In this document: positions 8,702 through 17,573 of the stretch, piece after piece | How positions within the stretch are numbered: position 1 is the stretch's first letter | Layout: every line of letters starts with the position of its first letter | Assembly (NCBI GenBank): GCA_910577045.1 | Contig: CAJTLB010000004.1 | Location: 166,127 to 230,126 of the forward strand | DNA: 64,000 bases | From: an uncultured Lachnospiraceae bacterium | GTDB taxonomy: Bacteria > Bacillota > Clostridia > Lachnospirales > Lachnospiraceae | Reading direction: 5' to 3' | Program-made: the position numbers and the translations under genes | Notes under the pieces: generated by a model | What the model was told of the DNA's origin: nothing | What the model saw: only the letters and a program-made list of their open reading frames with translations | Databases searched by the model: none

Positions 8702-9983
8702 CTACACTAATCTCCTTACCAAGCTGTATCTCAATTACATGTAGTTCTGTATCCGCAATAATTGTATGGCGGCATCCTGCCTGCATCGTTACTACATCGC
8801 CAGCAGAAATATGTTGTTCCATGCCATCTACAATTGTCCTTCCTTCCCCAGATATTACTGTCCATATTTCGTCTCTTCTATCATGGCTATGATAATTCAT
8901 ATAATGCCCTTTATTTAAAACAATTTTAATTGTCATACTTTGATCTGACACATCTAAAACTTTATAGTTTCCCCATGATTTTTCTGCAAACATTACTTGA
9001 TTATCCAATTTATCCACAAAAGGTTTAATATAACTAGATTGCTCTTTATCTGAAACTAAAATTCCTTCTGGGCTCGCTGAAACTACTACGTTTTTCATTC
9101 CCATACAAAGAATAGGGACATCTAATTCATTAATAACATGTGTATTTTCGCAGGTATCATTCATTATTACATTTCCAATTGTATCTTCTTCCATAGCTTC
9201 TGTTAAAGTATTCCATGTCCCTAAATCCTTCCAACGGCCAGCAAACCGTAAAACTTGAATTTTTTCCTCTTTTTCTACCACAGCATAATCAAAACTAATT
9301 TTATCCAATTCTTCATATTTTGCATATAAATCATCATAATCCATAAACTCAATTTGTTCCTGTGCTTTATCTAACACATACTTTAATTTATAAGCAAATA
9401 CACCCCCATTCCATAAAGCGCCTTGTGCTATATAATCCTTTGCCCCTGCTTTATCAGGTTTCTCCTTAAATTCCTTTACTGTACTAACCTTTTGATTATC
9501 TGTTGTTAAAATATACCCATATTTTTCACTTGGATATGTTGGCTCCATTCCCATTAATACTAGGTTCGCTTCCCCTTTAAGCGCAATTTCCCCTAAATCA
9601 TTTAATGCTTTAAAATACTCATCATCTACGTATGGATCCACAGGGCATACCACTACCACATCCTCCTCTGATATGCCCTGTACATCACGCAAATATGCCG
9701 TAGCAAGCACAATTGCTGGAAAAGTATCTCTTCTACAAGGTTCTACAGAAATACCTATTTTATCGCCCAATTGATTATGAAGTGCTGATACTTGTGTTTT
9801 TGGTGCAGCTACAGTAATAGAAGCATTAGGATCTACTTTTTGAATTTGATGGTACATACGTTGTACCATAGAATCATACCCTTCTTCTGATTTAAAAATT
9901 TTAATAAACTGTTTCGAACGTACCTCATTGGAAAGTGGCCATAAACGCTTTCCTGAACCGCCAGATAATAAAATAATATTCAT
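8670..9983 (-). CDS. manC: mannose-1-phosphate guanylyltransferase with C-terminal cupin
   Basis: 437 aa. The N-terminal pyrophosphorylase domain starts MNIILLSGGSGKRLWPLS and has RSKQFIKIF, the GMP signature, plus KEFKEKPD. The C-terminal 100 residues form a cupin (SWGNYKVLD, HSHDRRDEIWTVISGEG, AGDVVTMQAGCRHTI) like the type II phosphomannose isomerase domain of bifunctional ManC. It makes GDP-mannose for the Gmd branch upstream. Because a separate ManA is encoded next, the cupin may be redundant or regulatory. A 24-bp element shared with another EPS gene lies 16 bp upstream of the start codon. Confidence 0.9.
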   Translation of the reverse strand: MNIILLSGGSGKRLWPLSNEVRSKQFIKIFKSEEGYDSMVQRMYHQIQKVDPNASITVAAPKTQVSALHNQLGDKIGISVEPCRRDTFPAIVLATAYLRDVQGISEEDVVVVCPVDPYVDDEYFKALNDLGEIALKGEANLVLMGMEPTYPSEKYGYILTTDNQKVSTVKEFKEKPDKAGAKDYIAQGALWNGGVFAYKLKYVLDKAQEQIEFMDYDDLYAKYEELDKISFDYAVVEKEEKIQVLRFAGRWKDLGTWNTLTEAMEEDTIGNVIMNDTCENTHVINELDVPILCMGMKNVVVSASPEGILVSDKEQSSYIKPFVDKLDNQVMFAEKSWGNYKVLDVSDQSMTIKIVLNKGHYMNYHSHDRRDEIWTVISGEGRTIVDGMEQHISAGDVVTMQAGCRHTIIADTELHVIEIQLGKEISVDDKHKFELER

Positions 9984-9998
9984 TTTTACGTTTCTCCT

Positions 9999-10022
9999 GT
10001 ATTTTTTATAATAACTCGTCTA
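9999..10022 (-). repeat. 24-bp element upstream of manC (copy 1)
   Basis: These 24 bases are identical, in the same orientation, to 38263-38286. Both copies sit about 16 bp upstream of a start codon (manC here, an EPS aminotransferase there). On the minus strand the element reads TAGACGAG then TTATTATAAAAAATAC. It may be a promoter -10 region, an RNA-processing site or a regulator site. No good -35 is visible at the usual spacing. Confidence 0.6.
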
Positions 10023-10102
10023 TTTTTAATGTAAGCGTATATTATGTATTATAACTTTGAGAGAACAACTATATTACATCCAAAATCCCCCAATATTAAA
10101 TA

Positions 10103-10147
10103 ATTATATATCTTACACCAGAGAATACCAACTGTAAGATACATAAT
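10103..10147 (-). terminator. hairpin in the acyltransferase-manC gap
   Basis: Arms 10103-10117 and 10133-10147 pair at 14 of 15 positions around a 15-nt loop. The hairpin lies in the only sizeable gap (about 200 bp) of the distal sugar-nucleotide genes. The downstream minus-strand sequence is A+T-rich but lacks a clean T run, so it may be a weak terminator or an RNA structure. AACTTTGA and TCAAAGTT flank it as an outer inverted pair. Confidence 0.45.
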
Positions 10148-10187
10148 TATCAAAGTTCTTATTTACTTTCTGAGTTATAAAAAATAT

Positions 10188-10751
10188 CTACAAATCTTTT
10201 TCATTAAATATATGTTGTGCACTTTCCTTTATTTTTACCCCATCTCTTTTACTCATATATTTGCATGGAATCCCAACATACAGACTCCACTCTTTATATT
10301 CTTGTTTTTTAACTAATGTAAAAGCTCCTGTTGCCATACCTTCTGGCAAAATAGATCCTGGTAAAATTGTAGTATTACACGCTAAAAGTACAAAATCCCC
10401 TATTTCTATGGGCTCTACAATTGCTTCTCCAGAAAATTTTTTAGGGATAGCAGGACCAACTAATTCCCCTCCATAATAATCATTAGACGCTGTAACAATC
10501 TGGCAAGAAGGTGCAATATTTACAAAAGAACCAATCTTTACTTTACCTGCACCACCAATAAAAGAACAGTTTGCTCCTATATGAGTATAACATCCTATTT
10601 CTAAAGCACATGGAATATATGTGAAATCATCAATTATAACATTATCACCTATTATAACTTCCTGTGGTTTTCTAATCCTCACTGTCTTTCCAATAATCAC
10701 ATTCTCACCACAATACTTTAGTTCTTTCTTATCAAAAAATAAATTTTCCAT
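10188..10751 (-). CDS. hexapeptide-repeat acyltransferase
   Basis: About 187 aa of left-handed beta-helix. Repeated I-G-x-x-x-x-I units run from IIGKTVRIRKP through VIIGDNVIIDD and HIGANCSFIGGAG to ILPGSILPEGMA, with a C-terminal YVGIPCKYMSKR typical of sugar O/N-acetyltransferases. A longer reading from GTG at 10790 would overlap the aminotransferase. I prefer ATG 10751, which has GAGGGT just upstream and lies 8 bp after the aminotransferase stop. Adjacent to a perosamine-synthase-like aminotransferase, it could N-acetylate the amino sugar. The acceptor is inferred only from context. Confidence 0.78.
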   Translation of the reverse strand: MENLFFDKKELKYCGENVIIGKTVRIRKPQEVIIGDNVIIDDFTYIPCALEIGCYTHIGANCSFIGGAGKVKIGSFVNIAPSCQIVTASNDYYGGELVGPAIPKKFSGEAIVEPIEIGDFVLLACNTTILPGSILPEGMATGAFTLVKKQEYKEWSLYVGIPCKYMSKRDGVKIKESAQHIFNEKDL

Positions 10752-10758
10752 TTTACCC

Positions 10759-11844
10759 TCATAATTTATAAAACTTTCTAATACACTCACAGATAAACCT
10801 AATTTGATTATCGGCTAAAGTTATTGTCGATGGCAACCATAAACCTTTTGCAGAAATTTCTTCCGTTACAGGATAATACCCACTATAACCATATGCGGGT
10901 TCAGCATGAAGTGGTGGATAAAACTCTCTTGATCCAATTCCATTTTCTTTTAAATATATTATTAATTCGCTTCTATTTTCGCATAAAATATCAAAAAACC
11001 ATGGTGATGTCTGCGTTAAATCAGTAGGAATTAATTCCACCCCGGGAATATCCTGAAGATTCTTATTATAAATATCCGCCATTTCTTTTTTACGTATTAC
11101 GCGTTCTGGCAATTTTTTCATCTGTTCAATTCCTATTACAGACTGTATATCTGTAAATTTAAAATTCCATCCCTTTACTAAATAATGATCACTTCCACTC
11201 TTTTCTCTCCCAAAATCCCTAATCTTTTTTATTTTCTCAAAAAGCTCTTCATTATTTGTAATTAATGCCCCGCCTTGTCCTGTAGTTATAATTTTAGGGA
11301 CAGAAAAAGAGAAACTACCTATATCACCAAAGGTTCCTAAATGTTTTCCATTACATCTACTACCTAATGATTGTGCTGCATCTTCAATTAACCATAACCC
11401 TTTTTCTTTACAAAAAGACACAAATTCTTCTATTTTTTCTGGGAAACGCCCATTAATAGACACTAACATAACCGCTTTTGTTTTGGCTGTTATAGCTTCT
11501 TTCATTTTTTCAAAATCCATACATAAATTATTTCTGTCAATATCTACAAATACAGCTTTTGCCCCAATCAATTCAGCAGAATTTGGTGTTGCTACCATTG
11601 TATAATCAGGCACAATCACCTCGTCTCCTACTCCTACACCACATGCTAATAAAGCTACCGATAAACTAACTGTCCCATTTGGCATAATGGAACAATACTT
11701 AGCATCTGTATATTTAGTTATCATTTCTTCAAACTCTCTTGTTTTTTTAAATTCCATTAGCCAACCACCTGCTGACATATATTCATCCATAGCTTGTCTT
11801 TCTTTTTCGTCAAAAGATGGTTCCATCTGCGCTATAAATCCCAT
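10759..11844 (-). CDS. DegT/DnrJ/EryC1 PLP aminotransferase, perosamine-synthase-like
   Basis: 361 aa, normal for sugar aminotransferases. It has AKYCSIMPNGTVSLSVAL, EVIVPDYTMVATPNS, EDAAQSLGSRCNGKHLGTFG and the PLP-lysine segment SFSVPKIITTGQGGAL, followed by GWNFKFTDIQSVIG. It should transfer an amino group from glutamate to a 4-keto sugar. A Gmd and a cupin lie just upstream in the same operon, so GDP-4-keto-6-deoxymannose is the likely substrate and GDP-perosamine the product. That substrate is inferred from context. Confidence 0.82.
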   Translation of the reverse strand: MGFIAQMEPSFDEKERQAMDEYMSAGGWLMEFKKTREFEEMITKYTDAKYCSIMPNGTVSLSVALLACGVGVGDEVIVPDYTMVATPNSAELIGAKAVFVDIDRNNLCMDFEKMKEAITAKTKAVMLVSINGRFPEKIEEFVSFCKEKGLWLIEDAAQSLGSRCNGKHLGTFGDIGSFSFSVPKIITTGQGGALITNNEELFEKIKKIRDFGREKSGSDHYLVKGWNFKFTDIQSVIGIEQMKKLPERVIRKKEMADIYNKNLQDIPGVELIPTDLTQTSPWFFDILCENRSELIIYLKENGIGSREFYPPLHAEPAYGYSGYYPVTEEISAKGLWLPSTITLADNQIRFICECIRKFYKL

Positions 11845-11857
11845 ATTTTTCTCCTCC

Positions 11858-12259
11858 TTATTCGATTCTATAACGATCTACCTCTGCGCCTAAATATGGC
11901 CCATTTTTTATTTCTAAAACCTTCGTATTCTCTTCCAAAATCCTATATCCATGCCCACATTCTAATAAAATCAGTATTTCTCCTTTGTTTACTACAAATG
12001 TCTCTACTTTCTTTTCCTCTAAATCATATATGGTTGCTTCTAAAGCCCCATTTACTATATATAAAGCCTCACAAGTCCTAGTCACTGTTCTTGGCACTTC
12101 ATTATGTATATGTGCCAATAATTCTTTCCCTTCCTTATATGCCCATGCCCCTACTTGTATAAATTCTTCATCTTGTGAAAAGAAATTTAGGCCGTCTTGT
12201 ATATCTTCTTGTAAAATATGCCTAGCTAATACTATTCCATCTTTTTTTACTTCTCTCAT
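11858..12259 (-). CDS. small cupin protein of a sugar-biosynthesis cluster
   Basis: 133 aa single cupin domain: AHIHNEVPRT, ALYIVNGALEATIYD and GEILILLECGHGYRILEEN give the two cupin motifs with His and Glu positions. It resembles the WxcM/FdtA-like cupins found beside deoxysugar genes, but I do not see the specific catalytic motif of 3,4-ketoisomerases. It lies 10 bp downstream of the fcl-like gene and 13 bp upstream of the aminotransferase, so it probably acts on, or stabilises, the same GDP-keto sugar. Confidence 0.6.
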   Translation of the reverse strand: MREVKKDGIVLARHILQEDIQDGLNFFSQDEEFIQVGAWAYKEGKELLAHIHNEVPRTVTRTCEALYIVNGALEATIYDLEEKKVETFVVNKGEILILLECGHGYRILEENTKVLEIKNGPYLGAEVDRYRIE

Positions 12260-12269
12260 TTTTAGCCTC

Positions 12270-13181
12270 CTATTTATTCTCTATATACCATTGAATTGTT
12301 TCCCTAACTCCTTGTTCAAACTCAATAGAAGGCTTCCAACCCAATAGTTTCTCACCTAATGTCCCATCTACTGTTTTATATGGCGCACCATCTAGCTTAG
12401 TTGGATCGAAAACTAATTTTCCTTTATAACCTACAATTTGTTTTATTAATTCAGCCATATCTTTTATACTAATTCCTTTTGCAATCCCTATATTAATCGG
12501 ATCAATATAAGGCATAATATCCATTGCTTTAATCATAGCTGTTGCACCATCATCTACATGAAGCCATTCCCGCACAGGTTTTCCTGTTCCCCAAACAATT
12601 ACTTCTGGCTTATTATTCTCGTTTGCATCTACAAATTTCATAATCAGTGCCCCTAAGGCATGTGAACGCTCTGCCTCAAAATGATCCTCTGGACCATACA
12701 TATTAGAAAGTATTAAATTTATAACATCAAGGCCATATTGTTTCTGATAGGCAAGTGCACCAATATATGACATTTTACGAACCATACCATACACAAGCAC
12801 AGAATCATGTAGTGGCCCATCCCAAAATTCATCTTCTTTAAATAAAGTTGCCTTGCCCGGATATGCGCAATTAGAAATAGGGTTTACTAGCCTTTTTACA
12901 CAATATTGCCTACAAGCTTCTAACAGATTTACTTGCATTAACAATCCATTATAATACATTTCTCCCGTATGTTTTAATCCAAACTGAATACCTCCTACAT
13001 ATGATGCACAATGTAATACATAATCGGGCTTTACTTTTTCGAATAATTTGAAAGTTTGTTCTTGATCTCTTAAATCTGTCCCCAAACTTAAGGAGGTTTT
13101 AACATATTCTTGCTCTAATAAATCCAATTTTCTACAAACTCTTTTTCCTAAAAATCCAGTTGCCCCTGTAACTAAAATCAT
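12270..13181 (-). CDS. GDP-L-fucose synthase-like SDR reductase
   Basis: 303 aa extended SDR with the NAD(P) motif TGATGFLG, the Fcl-like SYVGGIQFG and WGTGKPVREWLHVDD. The ending LGWKPSIEFEQGVRET is also Fcl-like. It is 2 bp from gmd, so it should act on GDP-4-keto-6-deoxymannose, making GDP-fucose or a related 6-deoxyhexose. One oddity: in Fcl the catalytic pair is YxxxK, but here the aligned stretch reads YGMVRK, with Arg where Lys is expected and Lys one position later. Two fucosyltransferase families in the cluster support GDP-fucose as product, but a relative with altered specificity is possible. Confidence 0.72.
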   Translation of the reverse strand: MILVTGATGFLGKRVCRKLDLLEQEYVKTSLSLGTDLRDQEQTFKLFEKVKPDYVLHCASYVGGIQFGLKHTGEMYYNGLLMQVNLLEACRQYCVKRLVNPISNCAYPGKATLFKEDEFWDGPLHDSVLVYGMVRKMSYIGALAYQKQYGLDVINLILSNMYGPEDHFEAERSHALGALIMKFVDANENNKPEVIVWGTGKPVREWLHVDDGATAMIKAMDIMPYIDPINIGIAKGISIKDMAELIKQIVGYKGKLVFDPTKLDGAPYKTVDGTLGEKLLGWKPSIEFEQGVRETIQWYIENK

Positions 13182-13183
13182 TT

Positions 13184-14215
13184 TTATCTCTCTCTTTCTA
13201 CCATTTTCATATCATGTTCCATCATAATTTTCACCAACTGTTCAAATGATGTTTTTCTTGGATTCCATCCTAAAGTTTGTTTCGCCTTTGTGGGATCTCC
13301 TAATAAAGTAACTACATCAGTTGGCCTAAAAAATTCTTTTGATACTTCAATTAGTATTTTTCCTGTTTCTTTATTTATTCCCTTTTCTTCAATCCCCTTA
13401 CCTGTCCATTTTAGTTCTATTCCAGCATAGTTAAATGCAATATTGCAAAAATCTCTTACGGAATATTGCTCCCCAGTAGCTATAACAAAATCTTCTGGTA
13501 AATCTTGCTGTAACATTAGCCACATGCACTCCACATAATCTTTCGCATAACCCCAATCACGCAGAGCATCTAGATTCCCTAAATATAGTTTATCCTGTAA
13601 TCCTGCTGCTATCCTTGCTGCTGCTAAAGTAATCTTCCTAGTTACAAATGTTTCTCCACGTCTTTCTGATTCATGGTTAAACAAAATTCCATTTACAGCA
13701 AACATCCCATATGCTTCCCGATAATTTTTAATAATCCAAAACGCATACTGTTTTGCCACTGCATATGGAGAATATGGATAAAATGGTGTTGTTTCCCTTT
13801 GAGGTACTTCTTGTACCTTTCCAAACAATTCTGAAGTTGAAGCATGATATATTTTACAACTATGTTCCATTCCAAGTGTCCTTACTGCTTCTAATACTCT
13901 CAAAGTCCCTACCGCATCTGCATCTGCAGTATATTCTGGTACATCAAATGAAACTTGTACATGGCTTTGGGCTGCTAAATTATATATCTCATCTGGACAA
14001 ACTTCTTTTATAATTTTAAGCAAACTTAATGAATCTGTCATATCCCCATAATGAATATAAAATTGGGGATTACTTATTAAAGTTTCAATTCTATCTTTCC
14101 TATCAATAGAAGAACGTCTTACAATTCCATGTACTTCATATCCTTTTTCAATAAGAAATTCTGAAAGATAAGAACCATCTTGTCCATTAACCCCCGTAAT
14201 TAATGCTTTTTTCAT
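13184..14215 (-). CDS. gmd: GDP-mannose 4,6-dehydratase
   Basis: 343 aa. Clear Gmd features: MKKALITGVNGQDGSYLSEF (Rossmann motif), EIYNLAAQSHVQVSFDVP, STSELFGKVQEVPQ (catalytic Thr/Ser and Glu region), PYSPYAVAKQYAFW (YxxxK) and ILFNHESERRGETFVTRKI. It converts GDP-mannose to GDP-4-keto-6-deoxymannose. This is the branch point for the fcl-like reductase (fucose type) and the aminotransferase (perosamine type) just downstream. Confidence 0.93.
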   Translation of the reverse strand: MKKALITGVNGQDGSYLSEFLIEKGYEVHGIVRRSSIDRKDRIETLISNPQFYIHYGDMTDSLSLLKIIKEVCPDEIYNLAAQSHVQVSFDVPEYTADADAVGTLRVLEAVRTLGMEHSCKIYHASTSELFGKVQEVPQRETTPFYPYSPYAVAKQYAFWIIKNYREAYGMFAVNGILFNHESERRGETFVTRKITLAAARIAAGLQDKLYLGNLDALRDWGYAKDYVECMWLMLQQDLPEDFVIATGEQYSVRDFCNIAFNYAGIELKWTGKGIEEKGINKETGKILIEVSKEFFRPTDVVTLLGDPTKAKQTLGWNPRKTSFEQLVKIMMEHDMKMVERER

Positions 14216-14240
14216 TCTTTTTCTCCTTTACTCCACTTAT

Positions 14241-15962
14241 TTATTCCAAATTAATTTTTCTATTTTCTACCCTATATACTTTATCGCAGTTTTTTATTGT
14301 TTCCAGCCTATGGGCTATAATTATCATCGTTTTTTTACCATGAAGATAATTAATGGACTCCATAATAGCAGCTTCTGTTTCATTATCCAAAGCTGACGTT
14401 GCTTCATCAAATACTAGAACCTGTGGATTGCAATATAGAGCCCTAGCAATCCCTATTCTTTGCCTTTGTCCTCCTGACAAACGAGTACCTCTTTCTCCTA
14501 TATTTGTTTCTAACCCATCTGCCAATCCTTTTACAAATTCATAAAGCATAGCTTCTTTTAATGCTTGATACACTTTTGTATCATCTATTTTATCTCTTGC
14601 TACTCCAAAAGCAACATTTGCACGAATACTATCATCTAGCATAAAAATACTTTGTGGTATATATTGGACCATATTTAACCAAGCAAAATAATGGTTTATT
14701 ATACTTTCCTTATTTAAGGTAATTATCCCTTGCTGGGGCTTTAATAAGCCAAGGATTAAGTCAACCAATGTTGTTTTACCTGCGCCAGACTTTCCTACAA
14801 TCCCTACCATTTCTCCTGCACTAATTTTCATATTAGCATTTTGCAAAATTACTTCTTCTGTATTAGGATATGAATACGTAATATTTTCTAAACATAACTG
14901 CCCAAATTCTATTTTCTCTTCTTTTTTTTCTTTTATTATATCCCACTTCCCTATATTTTCACACTCTCTCATCACAACATCTAAAGAAGGAGAATAATAC
15001 ATTACAGCGTTATATGCAGAATTACAACTATTCATTGTTGGCAATAATTTTACAATAACCATTGCAAATGCAGCTAAAGTTGGAACTATAGACTGCAAAT
15101 CCATTCCCATCAACTGGTAAATTAGTAATACCAATAAAATACCTCCTATACAAACCGTTTCATTTGCAAGAGACGGTATTCTAGAATAAATCCCATTTTT
15201 TGTTAATACTTTATACCCTTCTATAGAATTTTTTTCAAATTCTTTTAAAAAGAATTCTTCTTTTTGTGCTATTTTTATCTCTTTATTTCCTGAGACAGAC
15301 TGTGTAATCCATTTCAACATCTCTGCGGTACATTGTTGTAATTTCTTTCCAATCCTCTTCATTCTAGTAGAAATAATATTCCTGCTAGTCATTAATAATA
15401 AAGACAATACAATAGCTGCTAACAATGTCATCTGCCAATTTAAAAAAAATGCAACAAATACTAATAAGATTGTTAAAATTATATTTGACATAAACGTCAT
15501 CAACTGTACAAGGACATTTGCCACATAAGAAGTGTCTGTATTAATTTTTCGTATCATCTCCCCTGTCTTGTCATTTAATTGTTCTTCATATGGTTTATAC
15601 AAGTACTTTTTTAATATTCTACAACTCAAATTACTATAATAACTATAAATTAATTTATATTGAAAATAATACACTATCCCTAAATAAATATTTTTAATAA
15701 TATAAATAATAATTAATGCTATAGCTAAACAAGTAACTATATTTTCTTCTGTAATAAAATTAAATATTTTTGTTAAAAATTGTACGTAATCCATACTTAG
15801 CAATTCTTTTGGCGCAACAATTGCTGATACAAAAGGAATAATTAAGGATATTCCTATCATTTCCATAAACGAGCCAATAAAGACCAAAATAAAACTAATA
15901 ACAAAATAAATTTTTTGCTTTGTTTCCAGCAGTCGGTTTAACTGCATAACCACTTTTAACAT
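14241..15962 (-). CDS. ABC exporter, PglK-like lipid-linked oligosaccharide flippase
   Basis: 573 aa half-transporter with fused membrane and ATPase domains. The N-terminal region has about six membrane segments and starts with a stretch containing GSFMEMIGISLIIPF, reminiscent of PglK. The NBD (about 360-570) has Walker A GKSGAGKTTL, signature LSGGQRQR, Walker B VLVFDEATSALD and the switch His in IIAHRLE. I see no MATE-type Wzx flippase elsewhere in the locus. By elimination this protein probably flips the undecaprenyl-linked repeat unit, or exports a modifying precursor. Confidence 0.8.
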   Translation of the reverse strand: MLKVVMQLNRLLETKQKIYFVISFILVFIGSFMEMIGISLIIPFVSAIVAPKELLSMDYVQFLTKIFNFITEENIVTCLAIALIIIYIIKNIYLGIVYYFQYKLIYSYYSNLSCRILKKYLYKPYEEQLNDKTGEMIRKINTDTSYVANVLVQLMTFMSNIILTILLVFVAFFLNWQMTLLAAIVLSLLLMTSRNIISTRMKRIGKKLQQCTAEMLKWITQSVSGNKEIKIAQKEEFFLKEFEKNSIEGYKVLTKNGIYSRIPSLANETVCIGGILLVLLIYQLMGMDLQSIVPTLAAFAMVIVKLLPTMNSCNSAYNAVMYYSPSLDVVMRECENIGKWDIIKEKKEEKIEFGQLCLENITYSYPNTEEVILQNANMKISAGEMVGIVGKSGAGKTTLVDLILGLLKPQQGIITLNKESIINHYFAWLNMVQYIPQSIFMLDDSIRANVAFGVARDKIDDTKVYQALKEAMLYEFVKGLADGLETNIGERGTRLSGGQRQRIGIARALYCNPQVLVFDEATSALDNETEAAIMESINYLHGKKTMIIIAHRLETIKNCDKVYRVENRKINLE

Positions 15963-15967
15963 TATAA

Positions 15968-16608
15968 TTATCCCTCTATCTTTATCATAGTTCTTTTCTC
16001 TAATAATTTTTTCTTGTACAAATCCATATTAAACCCAACTATATTTTCCAAATACTGTTTATTTTCAATCACTTTTTGGATATCCCAATTATACCATTTA
16101 ACTTCTTCTAAATTTTTTATAGTTTCCATATCAAATCTCCATTTTATGAACTTAGCTGGTACCCCCCCCACAATGGCATAGGCAAGGTATTGACTTTGTA
16201 ACTACACTACCTGCCGCGATTATAGCTCCATTTCCAATTTCTACCCTTGACAATATTATTAACCCATACATCTGATCCTATTTTTACCCAATATTTATCA
16301 AATCCTTCTATATCCATTTCTATAGCATGTTCATTCTTTTGATATATCCAATCTCCTATCATAAAATTAGTATAAATATGATCACGTGGAGCTGTCCTAA
16401 CTTCACTTGCTAACTGTGTATAATTTCCAATAGATGTATATGATATAATACTGCGTTGATTTATACCAGCATAATATTCAACTTTTGAATTACGAATTGA
16501 TACATATGGCCGTATAATACAAGTAGCATCTAATAAATTATCTTTCTCTTGCAATTTTCTAATTCTTTTATAATTTTTTTCTCTTAGCAGTTGTATAATT
16601 TTTCCCAT
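15968..16608 (-). pseudogene. frameshifted hexapeptide acetyltransferase
   Basis: The N-terminal part reads in one frame from 16608 (MGKIIQLLREKNYKRIRKLQ) to about KIGSDVWVNNIV. The conserved VEIGNGAIIAAGSVVTKSI continues in a second frame, and VGGVPAKFIKWRF to the end in a third. The intact paralogue at 17574-18284 aligns throughout and shows where the breaks fall, near 16245-16255 and near 16172. The decay or sequencing error is therefore two separate indels. An eight-C run (16162-16169) encodes GG in VGGV. As read, no full-length product is possible. Confidence 0.75.
16162..16169. repeat. C8 homopolymer in broken acetyltransferase
   Basis: Eight consecutive C (G8 on the coding strand) at the VGGVPAK codons. 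Identical in length and context to 17759-17766 in the intact paralogue. Confidence 0.9.
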
Positions 16609-16636
16609 AATAACCCACCTTTCTATTGTAAATATA

Positions 16637-17542
16637 TTATTCCTTTTTTCTTATTAGAGATAATACTTTTTTTATTTTAACTTTTAACATTCGCTTCAAT
16701 ATTATTGGTATTTTTCTTATCCAATACTTAATATAATTTACCCAAAATATTGTATGTTTCATTGTGATATATGCAAATTCCCTTTGTGAATAAGCATCAT
16801 TTTTTTTCAAATGTAATAATTGTTCTTTTTTCATATTTATTATAACAGGAAGGTTAAAGGGATATACACTTACCCCATGCTGTTTTGTACGAAAAGCAAA
16901 AGTATGTACATTATTAAATTCCCGAATTAAAGAATACTGCATTATATCCTGTTCACAACTTGCTGCAAAAAAATAAAATATTGGTATATTAGACTCTTTT
17001 ATCATAGGTACTATATTAAAATATTTACATTTACTCTCTATTTCTTTGGCAATATACAATTCTGGATATTCTATATCTTTAAATACATATTGCCAGATAT
17101 TGTTCTGTCCTGAAAAATCCAGTATATATTCTGCTGATAAAATAATCCCTAAAACAGCCGCTATATATCCTCCAGCTGAATTACCAACAGTTACAACCTG
17201 ATATCCCTTTGTTTCTTTTTTTAAAAAATCAACTAATTTATCTATACTATTTAAAGAATTACTCACACCATTTACATACCATTCTTTTAAAATATCTCTT
17301 ATAAATATTTCTTTTTTCTGTAATTCCCCCCCCCCGAAAGTTTCCCATTCATATCTATCCTCTTTTATAATACTTTTATTAAATTCATCTATTGTATTTG
17401 GATTCCAAATTCCATTAGATGATGCATAAATAACACATCTATTATTCTTGGCTGTACTATTTTCACGAATTTTGATATTTACACTATTTTTCCAAAATTC
17501 TTTAATTATATTATAATTATCTGAACCAATATCTCTATTCAT
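16637..17542 (-). CDS. alpha/beta-hydrolase-like protein with G10 tract
   Basis: 301 aa. VTVGNSAGGYIAAVLG gives the GxSxGG nucleophile elbow of alpha/beta hydrolases (Ser about residue 145), and a late His in TKQHGVSVYPFN may complete the triad. It lies between two acetyltransferase genes, so it may remove or transfer acyl groups on the polysaccharide. The substrate is unknown. Codons for residues 70-72 (FGGGE) form a run of ten G, an unusual tract for such A+T-rich DNA. A one-base slip would truncate the protein in its first third. The start is supported by GGAGGG upstream. Confidence 0.6.
   Translation of the reverse strand: MNRDIGSDNYNIIKEFWKNSVNIKIRENSTAKNNRCVIYASSNGIWNPNTIDEFNKSIIKEDRYEWETFGGGELQKKEIFIRDILKEWYVNGVSNSLNSIDKLVDFLKKETKGYQVVTVGNSAGGYIAAVLGIILSAEYILDFSGQNNIWQYVFKDIEYPELYIAKEIESKCKYFNIVPMIKESNIPIFYFFAASCEQDIMQYSLIREFNNVHTFAFRTKQHGVSVYPFNLPVIINMKKEQLLHLKKNDAYSQREFAYITMKHTIFWVNYIKYWIRKIPIILKRMLKVKIKKVLSLIRKKE
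17326..17335. repeat. C10 homopolymer in hydrolase gene
   Basis: Ten consecutive C (G10 on the coding strand), early in the hydrolase reading frame. This is the longest G/C run in the window and the best candidate for slipped-strand on/off switching. Confidence 0.9.
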
Positions 17543-17573
17543 AATAGTATGCCCTCCAAAAACTTTTCATTTT

